64,000 nucleotides of DNA from Actinoallomurus sp963823735 (lineage in GTDB: Bacteria; Actinomycetota; Actinomycetes; Streptosporangiales; Streptosporangiaceae). The translations under genes and the position numbers were made by a program. The notes beneath the pieces are model-generated. The model did no database searches. It was not told the origin of the DNA and worked only from the letters and a program-made list of their open reading frames with translations. The stretch lies in assembly GCA_963823735.1 (NCBI GenBank), contig CAWGMO010000002.1, forward strand, positions 1 to 64,000, given 5' to 3'. The number at the start of each line of letters is the position of its first letter. The stretch's first letter is position 1. Below, piece after piece: positions 9,624 through 17,115 of this stretch.

Positions 9624-10859
9624 ATGAGCCGCGGGCTGACCCTACTCCTGGCCATCGCCTGCGGGGTGGCCGTCGGCAACGTCTACTTTCCGCAGGCCAT
9701 CAGCCCGTCGATCGCCTCCGGCCTGCACGTCGGCGAAGGTTCGGCGGCTCTGGTGGTGACCGCGACGCAGTTCGGGTACGCGGCCGGGATCTTCCTGCTC
9801 GTGCCGCTGGGCGACCGGCTGCCGTACCGCCGGCTGGTCGTCACGCTGCTCGGCCTCACCGGGCTCGGGCTGCTCGCGGCGGGCGCGGCGCCGGGGCTCG
9901 TGCCGCTCGTCGGGGCGAACGCCCTCATCGGCGCCTCGACCGTGGTCGCGCCGATCGTCGGACCGATGGCGGCCGGGCTGGTGTCCGAGGACCGCCGCGG
10001 GGTGGTCAGCGGCACGCTGCTGAGCGGGTCCATCGGCGGGATGCTGCTCTCGCGCACGCTCGGCGGGGCGGTCGGCGACTGGCTGGGGTGGCGCGCGCCG
10101 TACCTGATGGCCGCCGTGCTCAGCATGTTCCTCGCGGTGCTGCTGGCCCGCGCGCTGCCGTCGACCGCGCCGGCGACGCGGCAGAGGTACGCGGCACTGC
10201 TCGCCGGGTCGCCGCGCCTGCTGCGCGCCGAACCGGAGCTGCGGCGTTCCTGTTTCTACCAGGCCACGGTGTTCGCCGGGTTCTCGGCGGTATGGACGGG
10301 CGTCGCGCTGCTCATGACGGGCCCGGCGTACGGGCTGAGCACGCGCGACGTCGGCCTGCTCGCGCTGGTCAACGCGGGAACGATGCTGTGCACCCCGGTC
10401 GCGGGACGCCAGGCGGACCGGCGCGGCCCGGACACGGTCAACCTCGTCTCCATGCTCGGGGTCCTCGCCTCGGCCGTCGTCCTGCTGGCCGGCGGCCTCG
10501 GCGGGACACCGGGCCTCACCGCGCTCGTCCTGGGTTCACTGCTGCTCGATGTCGCCATGCAGTCGGGGATGGTCGCCAACCAGGTACGGAACTACGCCCT
10601 GCGCCCCGAGGCACGGAGCAGGGTCAACACCGCGTACATGACCTGCGCTTACCTCGGCGGCAGCGCCGGGTCATGGCTCGGCGCGCGTGCGTACGGCCTG
10701 GCGGGGTGGCCGGGCGTGTGCGCGCTCGTGGCACTGCTCGCCACCGCCGCCCTCGTACGTCACGCGGGTCAGCGGCTCAGGGCTGGAAGCCGCCGATCTT
10801 CTGCTCGAGTAGTTCGGCCAGCCGCAGCGGGGTGCGGTCTTCGAACATCGGGCCGATGA
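9624..10859 (+). CDS. MFS transporter (drug exporter type)
   Basis: 411 residues. ATG at 9624 (MSRGLTLLLAIACGVAVGN) is chosen because the open frame before it is arginine-rich and lacks membrane character. About twelve hydrophobic segments follow. The N-terminal half shows the YFPQAISPSIA loop and LVPLGDRLPYRRLV, the typical MFS loop 2-3 motif; EDRRGVVSG lies further on. It resembles AraJ/YnfM-like arabinose or drug efflux permeases. The last 28 residues after ALVRHAGQRLR are basic and unlike a membrane protein; they read 83 bp into the convergent amidase gene. The true end in relatives may be shorter, so the tail could reflect a lost stop codon. Confidence 0.88.
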   Translation: MSRGLTLLLAIACGVAVGNVYFPQAISPSIASGLHVGEGSAALVVTATQFGYAAGIFLLVPLGDRLPYRRLVVTLLGLTGLGLLAAGAAPGLVPLVGANALIGASTVVAPIVGPMAAGLVSEDRRGVVSGTLLSGSIGGMLLSRTLGGAVGDWLGWRAPYLMAAVLSMFLAVLLARALPSTAPATRQRYAALLAGSPRLLRAEPELRRSCFYQATVFAGFSAVWTGVALLMTGPAYGLSTRDVGLLALVNAGTMLCTPVAGRQADRRGPDTVNLVSMLGVLASAVVLLAGGLGGTPGLTALVLGSLLLDVAMQSGMVANQVRNYALRPEARSRVNTAYMTCAYLGGSAGSWLGARAYGLAGWPGVCALVALLATAALVRHAGQRLRAGSRRSSARVVRPAAAGCGLRTSGR

Positions 10860-12222
10860 GTTGCACTCCTACCGGCAGTCCCTCGGGGGACCGGCCCGCG
10901 GGTATCGCGGTGGCGGGCAGGCCGGGCATGGTGGCCAGACCCGCCCAGACGAGCTGGTCGAAGTACGGGTACTCGACGCCGTCGATGTCGAGCCGGCGTT
11001 CCAGCAGATCGGGGTCGTGGTCGTGCGGGAACGCGGGAGTCGGCGTGATCGGGCACACCACCGCGTCGAACTCGGCGAAGAGCAGCCGCCAGCCGTGGCG
11101 GTGTAGTTCGCGACGGTTGTTCGCCTCGATCCAGTCGCGGTGGGTGAACACCATGCCGCGCAGCCGCGCCGCGTCGAGACTCCGGTCGTCCGCGCTCAGC
11201 CCGGCGGCGCGGGTCAGCAGCTGCTCGTACGCCTCGACGGGGAAACGCGCGACGGAGCCTGAGAACAGCAAGTGCGTGTAGAGCGTCGCGGCTTCGGTCA
11301 GGTCGGGCAGCAGCGGACTGTGCCGTTCGACGCGGGCGCCGCCGTCGGCCAGCGCGTCGGCGACGCGGTTCACGCCCGCCCGCACCGCGGACCCGGTCGG
11401 AATGAGCGGGTGCTCGTCGAGGACCAGGACCCGGAAGTCACGCAGCCGCTCATGGCGCGCGGGCGGCAGCGTCACGTGGTGCGCCACGCCGTACGTCAGC
11501 GGGTCCGGTCCGGCCATGACGTCGAGCAGGAGCGTGAGGTCGCGGGCGGCGCGCGCCATCGGGCCGACGACGGCGAGGTCGAGGTCGACCGGCAACGCCG
11601 GCTCGGACGGCGCGACCATTCCGCGGTTCGCGACCAGCCCGAGTGTCGGCTTGTGCGCGTAGACACCACAGAAATGCGCGGGGGTGCGCAGCGAACCGCC
11701 GAGATCGGAGCCGATGGACAGTGCGCCGAACCCGGACGCCAGGGCCGCCGCTGATCCGCCGGAGGATCCGCCCGACGTGCGGCCGTGATCCCACGGGTTG
11801 TTGGTGGTGCCGTAGATCTCGTTGAAGCTCTGGATGTCTTGCAGGCCCAACGGCACATTGGTCTTACCGAGCACCACCGCCCCGGCGGCCTTGAGCCGCG
11901 ACACCTGTACCGCGTCCTCGTCCGGCATATGGTCCCGGTGCGACGGCATCCCCCAGTTCGTGGGCAGCCCGGCGACGTTGTAGGACTCTTTGACCGTCAC
12001 CGGGACACCGAGCAGCGGCCGGTCCTCGCCTGCGGCGCGCGCCTGGTCGGCACGGCGTGCGGCGGCCCGCGCGCGGTCGAAGTCCGGAACACAGATCGCG
12101 TTGATCGCCTTGTCGTCGCGCTCGATACGGGCGATCGCCTCATCGGTCAGTTCAATTGACGTCACCTCACCGGCGCGCAAGGCAGCGGTGAGTTCTTCGG
12201 CCGTCTTAAGACTCCATTCCAT
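10777..12222 (-). CDS. Amidase signature family protein
   Basis: 481 residues from ATG at 12222 (MEWSLKTAEELTAALRAGEV), preferred to an ATG 17 codons upstream because family proteins start here. The Ser-cisSer-Lys triad is visible: lysine in PVTVKESYNVAG (about residue 80), and the two serines in TSGGSSGGSAAALASG (about 150-165) with GSDLGGSLRTPAHFCG after it. Amidase-signature enzymes hydrolyse amides such as fatty amides, aryl amides or carbamates; the specificity is unknown, and no GatB/GatC partners are nearby. LPTNWGMPSHRDHMPDEDA is a typical substrate-channel region. It converges on the MFS gene with an 83-bp overlap. Confidence 0.9.
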   Translation of the reverse strand: MEWSLKTAEELTAALRAGEVTSIELTDEAIARIERDDKAINAICVPDFDRARAAARRADQARAAGEDRPLLGVPVTVKESYNVAGLPTNWGMPSHRDHMPDEDAVQVSRLKAAGAVVLGKTNVPLGLQDIQSFNEIYGTTNNPWDHGRTSGGSSGGSAAALASGFGALSIGSDLGGSLRTPAHFCGVYAHKPTLGLVANRGMVAPSEPALPVDLDLAVVGPMARAARDLTLLLDVMAGPDPLTYGVAHHVTLPPARHERLRDFRVLVLDEHPLIPTGSAVRAGVNRVADALADGGARVERHSPLLPDLTEAATLYTHLLFSGSVARFPVEAYEQLLTRAAGLSADDRSLDAARLRGMVFTHRDWIEANNRRELHRHGWRLLFAEFDAVVCPITPTPAFPHDHDPDLLERRLDIDGVEYPYFDQLVWAGLATMPGLPATAIPAGRSPEGLPVGVQLIGPMFEDRTPLRLAELLEQKIGGFQP

Positions 12223-12312
12223 GAATCCGACCGTATTGGCCTCTTGAACAGGCCATAAAATGCCGATTCGCACAACGGGATAACGCGCCCCTTTCTGGGG
12301 TGCGCGGCTCCC

Positions 12313-13230
12313 CTACCTGAAGCGTTCTTCGAACGCGGCGCGGTTCGCGGACTCGCGCGTACGGTCCCAGACGGCGAACAGCACGTGCTCGAACACCCCC
12401 GCGAACTCCCCGGTGAGCCGCGCGTGGAACGCCTCCGCGACCTCGCGCGGGTCGTTGCGGAACACCCCGCACCCCCACGCGCCGAGCACCAGCCGCCGCG
12501 CGCCGTGGTGGGCGGCGACGGCCAGTACGCGTCCCGCGCGCTCGTGCAGGACCCGCGGGATCGCGCTCTTCAGCTCCGGGTCGCGGCGCAGCGCCTCACC
12601 CGCGTTCGGAGCGGGCGAGGTCAGGAACGACACCTGGTACGGCTCGGCGAGCAGCCGGCCGCCGGTGTCGCGGTGCGCGGGGACGTCCGGGGACCAGATG
12701 ACGCGGTGGCTGTAGAGCAGGTCGGTGGAGGCGCGGTGTGCGGCGTAGTAGTCGGGGGCGCGCAAGAGGCAGGGATAGAGGAGGGCGTTGCGGCACAGGT
12801 CCTCCTCCTGCGCCTTGGCGCCACCGACGTAGCCGCCTCCGGGGTTGCGCGCCGAGGCGAAGTTCAGCACGGCGATCCGCCCGCTCCCGGCGAGGTACAG
12901 CCGCCGCGCGCCCTCAAGGCTGCCTTCGGCGGTCACCTCGAAGGACGTGGCATGACCGGCACGCGGCGGCACCTCATCAGAGGTGGCGTGACCGGCCCGC
13001 GGCACGCCCGGCGGGTGGCCGGCCGTCCCGGGCGGTGTGTCGATGTGACCGGCCGTACCGGCAGGTGGTGGTACGTCGAGGGGCCCGTCCGGCGGGTGGC
13101 TGACCGTACCGGCCATCGCCGCTTCCAGCGCCGGGCCGATGACCACCGTCACGCCGTCGTCGGTCGTGTACTCGCCGTCAGTCGCGATCTGCTCGTTCGC
13201 CGCCGCGATCGTCCGCAATCTACCGCTCAC
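12313..13230 (-). CDS. TIGR02452-type (PARG-like macrodomain) protein with repeat insertion
   Basis: 305 residues. The core NFASARNPGGGYVGGAKAQEE (residues 123-143) is the poly(ADP-ribose) glycohydrolase signature, with the GGG loop and the two catalytic glutamates (142-143). It is followed by LCRNALLYPCL and LVLGAWGCGVFRNDP near 250, so the family call is strong. Such proteins are predicted to remove ADP-ribose or bind its derivatives. Residues 44-97 are an unusual low-complexity insertion built from GTAGH and RAGHATS units, placed before the FEVTAEGSLEGARRL strand that normally follows the N-terminal helix. The gene overlaps the PhyH stop by 11 bp, which suggests co-transcription with PhyH downstream. 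Confidence 0.85.
   Translation of the reverse strand: MSGRLRTIAAANEQIATDGEYTTDDGVTVVIGPALEAAMAGTVSHPPDGPLDVPPPAGTAGHIDTPPGTAGHPPGVPRAGHATSDEVPPRAGHATSFEVTAEGSLEGARRLYLAGSGRIAVLNFASARNPGGGYVGGAKAQEEDLCRNALLYPCLLRAPDYYAAHRASTDLLYSHRVIWSPDVPAHRDTGGRLLAEPYQVSFLTSPAPNAGEALRRDPELKSAIPRVLHERAGRVLAVAAHHGARRLVLGAWGCGVFRNDPREVAEAFHARLTGEFAGVFEHVLFAVWDRTRESANRAAFEERFR
12940..13115 (-). repeat. Degenerate in-frame repeats inside the macrodomain gene
   Basis: Short units containing TGACCGGCC or close variants recur at about 12953, 12989, 13046 and 13101. The protein therefore repeats GTAGH twice and RAGHATS twice (residues 57-96 of the macrodomain protein). The units are imperfect and stay in frame. The block looks like expansion by slippage within a coding region rather than an independent element. 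Confidence 0.6.
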
Positions 13231-13996
13231 GGGACCGCATCCTAGGTCGGCCGAGGGCGTTCAGCACGGCGCGCTCCACCGGGGTCGGGTCCGTTCCGGA
13301 CAGGTCGAGCAGGCCGGTGGGGTCCAGAGGGGGCTGGGCCATGAAGCGGGGTTCGCTGCCCCGGTGCGGCTGGGCGGCGTGGACCAGGAACGGGTGACAC
13401 AGGTACACGTCGCCGGCCTCGCCCGTGGCCGTCACCTCCGGGCGGCCCTCGCTGGCGCGTACGGCGTCGACGCACAGCGGCATCCATTCGCGGCCCTCGT
13501 CTCCTGCCTCGGAGAGCAGCGGCGGGACGTCGAGGTGGGAGCCGGCGCGGATCCGGGTCGGCGCGTCATCGGGGCCGACGTCGGAGAACAGGAACAGCAT
13601 CAGGAGCGCGCGCCCCCGCGACCGGAGGTTCACGCGGTACTCCCCCTCGTCGCCGGTGAAGCTTCCCTCCAGGTGCCAGCCCGCGTCGCCGGGATCCTCG
13701 TCGCTGGGGAAGCGCACCGGGAAACTGCCCAGGCTCTGGCGGGGATGCCAGCGGCCCGGGCCGACGAGCCGGTCGAAGGCCTCGTGCAGCACCGGCTGGT
13801 TCGCGGCCTCGCGGAACGGCGGCGTGGCGAACCCGCCCAGGCGGATGACGGGCTCGGTCCACGTCGCGGGGTCGCCGGGGTCGCGGCCGGTCGCCTCCCA
13901 CAGCTCCGCCCGGCACCGGCCGACGATCTCAGGAGGCACCGCGCCCGCGAGATGTACGTAACCGTTCTCGACGAACGCTTCGGTATCGACAGGCAT
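13220..13996 (-). CDS. Phytanoyl-CoA dioxygenase (PhyH) family protein
   Basis: 258 residues from ATG at 13996 (MPVDTEAFVENGYVHLAGAV), which matches the usual PhyH beginning. The jelly-roll core is recognisable: WHLEGSFTGDEGEYRVNLRS carries the HxE/D pair, followed by LMLFLFSDVGPDDAPTRIRA, GSHLDVPPLL, and the distal histidine in GDVYLCHPFLVHAAQPHRG with the downstream arginine. These are Fe(II)/2-oxoglutarate hydroxylases; substrates range from lipids to natural products. The metal ligand next to histidine is glutamate rather than the usual aspartate (HLE), which deserves checking. Its stop overlaps the start of the macrodomain gene by 11 bp, so the two are one unit. Confidence 0.82.
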   Translation of the reverse strand: MPVDTEAFVENGYVHLAGAVPPEIVGRCRAELWEATGRDPGDPATWTEPVIRLGGFATPPFREAANQPVLHEAFDRLVGPGRWHPRQSLGSFPVRFPSDEDPGDAGWHLEGSFTGDEGEYRVNLRSRGRALLMLFLFSDVGPDDAPTRIRAGSHLDVPPLLSEAGDEGREWMPLCVDAVRASEGRPEVTATGEAGDVYLCHPFLVHAAQPHRGSEPRFMAQPPLDPTGLLDLSGTDPTPVERAVLNALGRPRMRSRER

Positions 13997-14043
13997 CACG
14001 ACGCGCAGTCTCCCGACCGGCCGGTGAGGGCCGCAACCGGATT

Positions 14044-14814
14044 TCAGGTCCGCGCGCCGCCGTCGACCGGCAGGACCGTGCCGGTCACGTACGAGGCGCG
14101 GTCGCTGAGCAGCCACGCGGCGGCTTGGGCGATCTCGTCGGGCTCGGCCGCGCGGCGCAGCGGGTTCCCCGCCTCCAGCCGCGCGATGATGCCGGGTGAG
14201 TCCGCCTCCCAGGCGCGGATCATCTCGGTCAGCGTGGCGCCGGGGGCGATGGCGTTGACGCGGATGCCCTCCGGGCCGTACGTGAGGGCGGCGGACTCGG
14301 TGAGGCTGTTGACCGCGCGCTTCATCGCCCCGTACGCGGGCAGCTCCGGGTTGCCCCGCAGGCTGCCGACGCTGGAGTTGTTGACGATGGCTCCCGTGCC
14401 GGCGGTGGCGCGGATGGCGGCGACCTCGGCGACCATGGCGAGCCACGTGCCCTTGAGGTTCACGTCGTAGACGTGGTCGAAGTCGGCCTCACGTACCTGG
14501 TCCATCGGGCCGGGCGGCACGATCGTCGCGCCGTTGTTGAAGGCGACGTCGAGCCGCCCGTGCAGGTCCACGGCGCGGTCGACGGCGGCGCGTACGCTGT
14601 CGCCGTCGGCCAGGTCGCACTCCACGTGGTCGGCGACACCGCCCGCCGCCCGTATCTCCTCGGTCACGGCTTTCAGCTCGGACTCCGTACGGGCCGCGAG
14701 CAGCACCTTGGCACCCTCGCGTGCGAACAGCCTCGCCGCGGCGGCCCCGATTCCCCGGCCGGCACCGGTGATGAAGGCGATCTTGCCTGTGAGCAGGCCT
14801 CTTGTGTTGTCCAT
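14044..14814 (-). CDS. SDR-family oxidoreductase
   Basis: 256 residues from ATG at 14814. The classical short-chain dehydrogenase pattern is complete: TGAGRGIG cofactor loop at residues 16-23, FNNGAT in place of NNAG near 90, the catalytic serine in IVNNSSVGS, YGAMK with the catalytic tyrosine and lysine near 155, and a C-terminal GTVLPVDGG. The acidic or basic residue choice after the second strand (AARTESEL) suggests NADP(H) use. It is divergent from an XRE regulator with MmyB-like domain, with a 13-bp-arm palindrome between them. This is a known actinomycete gene pairing in which the regulator controls the SDR. The substrate is unknown. Confidence 0.92.
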   Translation of the reverse strand: MDNTRGLLTGKIAFITGAGRGIGAAAARLFAREGAKVLLAARTESELKAVTEEIRAAGGVADHVECDLADGDSVRAAVDRAVDLHGRLDVAFNNGATIVPPGPMDQVREADFDHVYDVNLKGTWLAMVAEVAAIRATAGTGAIVNNSSVGSLRGNPELPAYGAMKRAVNSLTESAALTYGPEGIRVNAIAPGATLTEMIRAWEADSPGIIARLEAGNPLRRAAEPDEIAQAAAWLLSDRASYVTGTVLPVDGGART

Positions 14815-14839
14815 GGCAGCGAGCCTGCGGGAACGCGCG

Positions 14840-14876
14840 GGCCCTATCCAGGCATCGGCGGTACCTGGATAGGGCC
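14840..14876. promoter_or_regulatory. Palindromic operator of the XRE/SDR pair
   Basis: A perfect inverted repeat with 13-bp arms, GGCCCTATCCAGG at 14840-14852 and CCTGGATAGGGCC at 14864-14876, separated by 11 bp. It lies in the 87-bp space between the divergent SDR (start 14814) and XRE (start 14902) genes, 25 bp from each start codon. This is the expected place for the operator of MmyB-like regulator/SDR pairs. The two arms are two helical turns apart, centre to centre (24 bp). Confidence 0.8.
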
Positions 14877-14901
14877 GGCGAAACGCCTGCACACTGGGGG
14901 T

Positions 14902-15753
14902 ATGGACAGACGAGAGCTGGCCGGCTTCCTGCGCAGCAGGCGCGAGCGGATCACGCCCGCCGACGTGGGCCTGCCCGCCGGGCCTCGCCGCCGCACCCCC
15001 GGGCTGCGCCGCGAAGAGGTCGCGCAGCTGGCGTTCATGTCGACCGAGTACTACACACGGCTGGAGCAGGCACGCGGCCCGCACCCGTCACACGAGGTAC
15101 TGGCCGGGCTGACCCGCGCCCTGCGCCTGTCCGACACCGAACGCGACCACCTCCACCACCTGGCCGGCGCACCGCCCGGGCCGCCGGCCGGCCCGCCGCG
15201 CGAGGTGCGGCCGAGCATCCTCGGCCTGCTGCGACGGCTGCCGCAGGCCGCCGCGATCGTGCTGTCCGCGACGCACGAGGTGATCGCCTGGAACGACCTG
15301 GCGGCCGCGCTCATGGAGGACTTCTCGGCCCTGTCGCGGCGCGACCGCAACCTCATACGCCGGGCCTTCCTCGGCCCGCACCTGCGGGGGAACCGGATGT
15401 ACGGGGTGTCGGACGCGGAGGAGTTCGCCCGTTCCTCGGCCCGGCACCTGCGCGCCACCGCCGCCCGCTACCCCGACGATCCCGAGGTGACCGAGCTGGT
15501 GGACGAGCTCCTCGCCGGAAGCGAGGAGTTCACCCGGCTGTGGAACTCCCATGACGTGTGCGCCGAGCCGACCCTGTGCAAGACCTTCCAGCACCCGCTG
15601 GTCGGCCCGATCACCGTCGACTGCGACGTCCTCGACATCGCCGACCGGGACCAGCGGGTCGTGATCTACACCGCCGAACCCGGCTCACCGTCGGAGGAGG
15701 CGCTGCGGCTGCTGTCGGTCGTCGGCACGCAGCGCATGGACGTGCCCGGCTGA
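14902..15753 (+). CDS. XRE-family regulator with MmyB-like ligand-binding domain
   Basis: 283 residues from ATG at 14902. The N-terminus DRRELAGFLRSRRERITPAD, then PGLRREEVAQLAFMSTEYYT and RLEQARGPHPS, is the characteristic helix-turn-helix of this family (residues 1-80). The C-terminal 180 residues form the MmyB-like PAS-type domain (IVLSATHEVIAWNDLAAALM, FLGPHLRGNRMYG, LWNSHDVCAEP, IYTAEPGSPSEEALRLL), which binds a hydrophobic ligand in a related structure. It is expected to bind the palindrome at 14840-14876 and repress both itself and the divergent SDR. The ligand is not predictable. Confidence 0.92.
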   Translation: MDRRELAGFLRSRRERITPADVGLPAGPRRRTPGLRREEVAQLAFMSTEYYTRLEQARGPHPSHEVLAGLTRALRLSDTERDHLHHLAGAPPGPPAGPPREVRPSILGLLRRLPQAAAIVLSATHEVIAWNDLAAALMEDFSALSRRDRNLIRRAFLGPHLRGNRMYGVSDAEEFARSSARHLRATAARYPDDPEVTELVDELLAGSEEFTRLWNSHDVCAEPTLCKTFQHPLVGPITVDCDVLDIADRDQRVVIYTAEPGSPSEEALRLLSVVGTQRMDVPG

Positions 15754-15838
15754 CCTCAGCCGACCCGCCCGCGCTGGACCAATGAGGTTTCCCTCCCGCC
15801 GCCGTCACATAGGTATGGACGAAACGAAGAGGGACGTC

Positions 15839-16840
15839 ATGATCGAGGACACGGTGGCGGTGGGAGACGAGGCGGCGTTCGCGGGGCTCAGTGAGCGCTA
15901 CCGGCCTGAGCTGCGGGTTCACTGCTACCGCATGGTTGGTTCGCTGGAGGAGTCCGAGGACCTCGTGCAGGAGACGTTCCTGCGGGCCTGGCGGAAGAGG
16001 GAGACCTGCGCGGGGCGTTCGACGTTCCGCGCCTGGCTGTACCGGATCGCCACCAACGCCTGCCTGGACGCGCTCGACCGCCGGGCCCGCGACCCGCTGG
16101 CGAGCCCGCCGGGGCCGCCGCCGCCCGCCGCCGTGAAGGGCCTCGACCCCTGCCCCGACTCGCTGCTCGACGCGGTCGCGTCCCAGGACGCCGAGCCGGG
16201 CGCGGTGGTGGTGGCGAAGGAGACGATCGAGCTGGCGTTCCTGGCCGCGATCCAGCAGTTGCCGCCCCGCCAGCGCGCGGTCGTGATCATGCGGGACGCG
16301 CTCGGCTGGCACGCGGCGGAGATCGCGGAGATGCTGGAGACGACCTCGGCGTCGGTGAACAGTGCTCTGCAGCGCGCGCGCCCGGCGCTGAAGAGGCACC
16401 TGCCCGAGCCCCGTACGGAGTGGGCGCCCCCGGCGGACCCCAGCGCCGGGGAACGCGAGGTGCTGGAGCGCTACATGGCGGCGATCGAACGCTCCGACGA
16501 CGCGGCGCTCGGCGCGCTGCTCCGCGAGGACGTCCGGTGCGGTCAGCAGCCCGGCGCCGGCGGCAACATGACGGCCGAGCCGGTCTGGTACACCGGGCGT
16601 GACACGCTCCTGGAGGCTTGGGCGCCCGCGCTGCACGGCGACGGTGCCGTGGAGTCGCGCCTGGTGGCGACCCGCGCGAACCGGCAGCCCGCGATGGCGA
16701 TGTACGCGCGGATGCCCGGCGAGACGGCCTACCGGGCGTTCGGGCTGACGGTGCTGCGGATCGTGGACGGGCTGGTCGCGGAGGTCTCGGTGTTCCACCC
16801 GGACCTGTTCCCCGCGTTCGGCCTCGCTCCGGCGCTGTGA
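15839..16840 (+). CDS. ECF RNA polymerase sigma factor with C-terminal SnoaL-like domain
   Basis: 333 residues from ATG at 15839, chosen because GAAGAGGGA lies just upstream; an ATG at 15815 is in frame but has poor spacing. Region 2 is clear (LSERYRPELRVHCYRMVGSL, EESEDLVQETFLRAWR, TFRAWLYRIATNACLDALDR). Region 4 follows near residue 145 (IQQLPPRQRAVVIMRDALGW, HAAEIAEMLETTSASVNSAL). The last 120 residues form an NTF2/SnoaL-like domain (EVLERYMAAIERSDDAALGA), as in TIGR02960/SigG-like ECF factors, where the tail helps to control activity in place of an anti-sigma factor. The gene is coupled to a cupin gene by a GTGA overlap. Confidence 0.92.
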   Translation: MIEDTVAVGDEAAFAGLSERYRPELRVHCYRMVGSLEESEDLVQETFLRAWRKRETCAGRSTFRAWLYRIATNACLDALDRRARDPLASPPGPPPPAAVKGLDPCPDSLLDAVASQDAEPGAVVVAKETIELAFLAAIQQLPPRQRAVVIMRDALGWHAAEIAEMLETTSASVNSALQRARPALKRHLPEPRTEWAPPADPSAGEREVLERYMAAIERSDDAALGALLREDVRCGQQPGAGGNMTAEPVWYTGRDTLLEAWAPALHGDGAVESRLVATRANRQPAMAMYARMPGETAYRAFGLTVLRIVDGLVAEVSVFHPDLFPAFGLAPAL

Positions 16841-17115
16841 CCGGAGCCCGGTCCGTGTTCGGGCCTGTCGGGCCCGCGTTCCGCCGGCGGGAGATCACCA
16901 TCCCGCCGGGCGGCTCGCGGGCCTACGACGCCGCCGAGTGGCGCGACGCGCTCGTCGTCGTCGAGCGCGGAACGATCGAGCTGGTAGGCGTCAGCGGCGG
17001 CCGGCGCCGTCTCGAGCGGGACGCCGTCCTGTGGCTGAGCGGCCTTCCGTTGCGCGCGCTGCACAACCCGGGCGACGAGCCCGCCGTACTCGCCGCCCTC
17101 ACCCGCCGGCGCTAA
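16837..17115 (+). CDS. Small cupin-like protein coupled to the sigma factor gene
   Basis: 92 residues from GTG at 16837, which overlaps the sigma factor stop as GTGA. The sequence (FRRREITIPPGGSRAYDAAE, DALVVVERGTIELVGVSGGR, RDAVLWLSGLPLRALHNPGD) has the strand-PG-strand-G spacing of a one-domain cupin. It lacks the histidine cluster expected of a metal-dependent enzyme. It may sense or bind a ligand for the sigma factor, but that is inferred from coupling alone. Its TAA overlaps the stop codon of the convergent esterase gene (CTAA). Confidence 0.75.
   Translation: MTGARSVFGPVGPAFRRREITIPPGGSRAYDAAEWRDALVVVERGTIELVGVSGGRRRLERDAVLWLSGLPLRALHNPGDEPAVLAALTRRR

Noticed and set aside
13139..14470. 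Plus-strand open frame of 443 codons
   Set aside because: Antisense to the PhyH and SDR genes, which have clear catalytic motifs; composition is that of a shadow frame.
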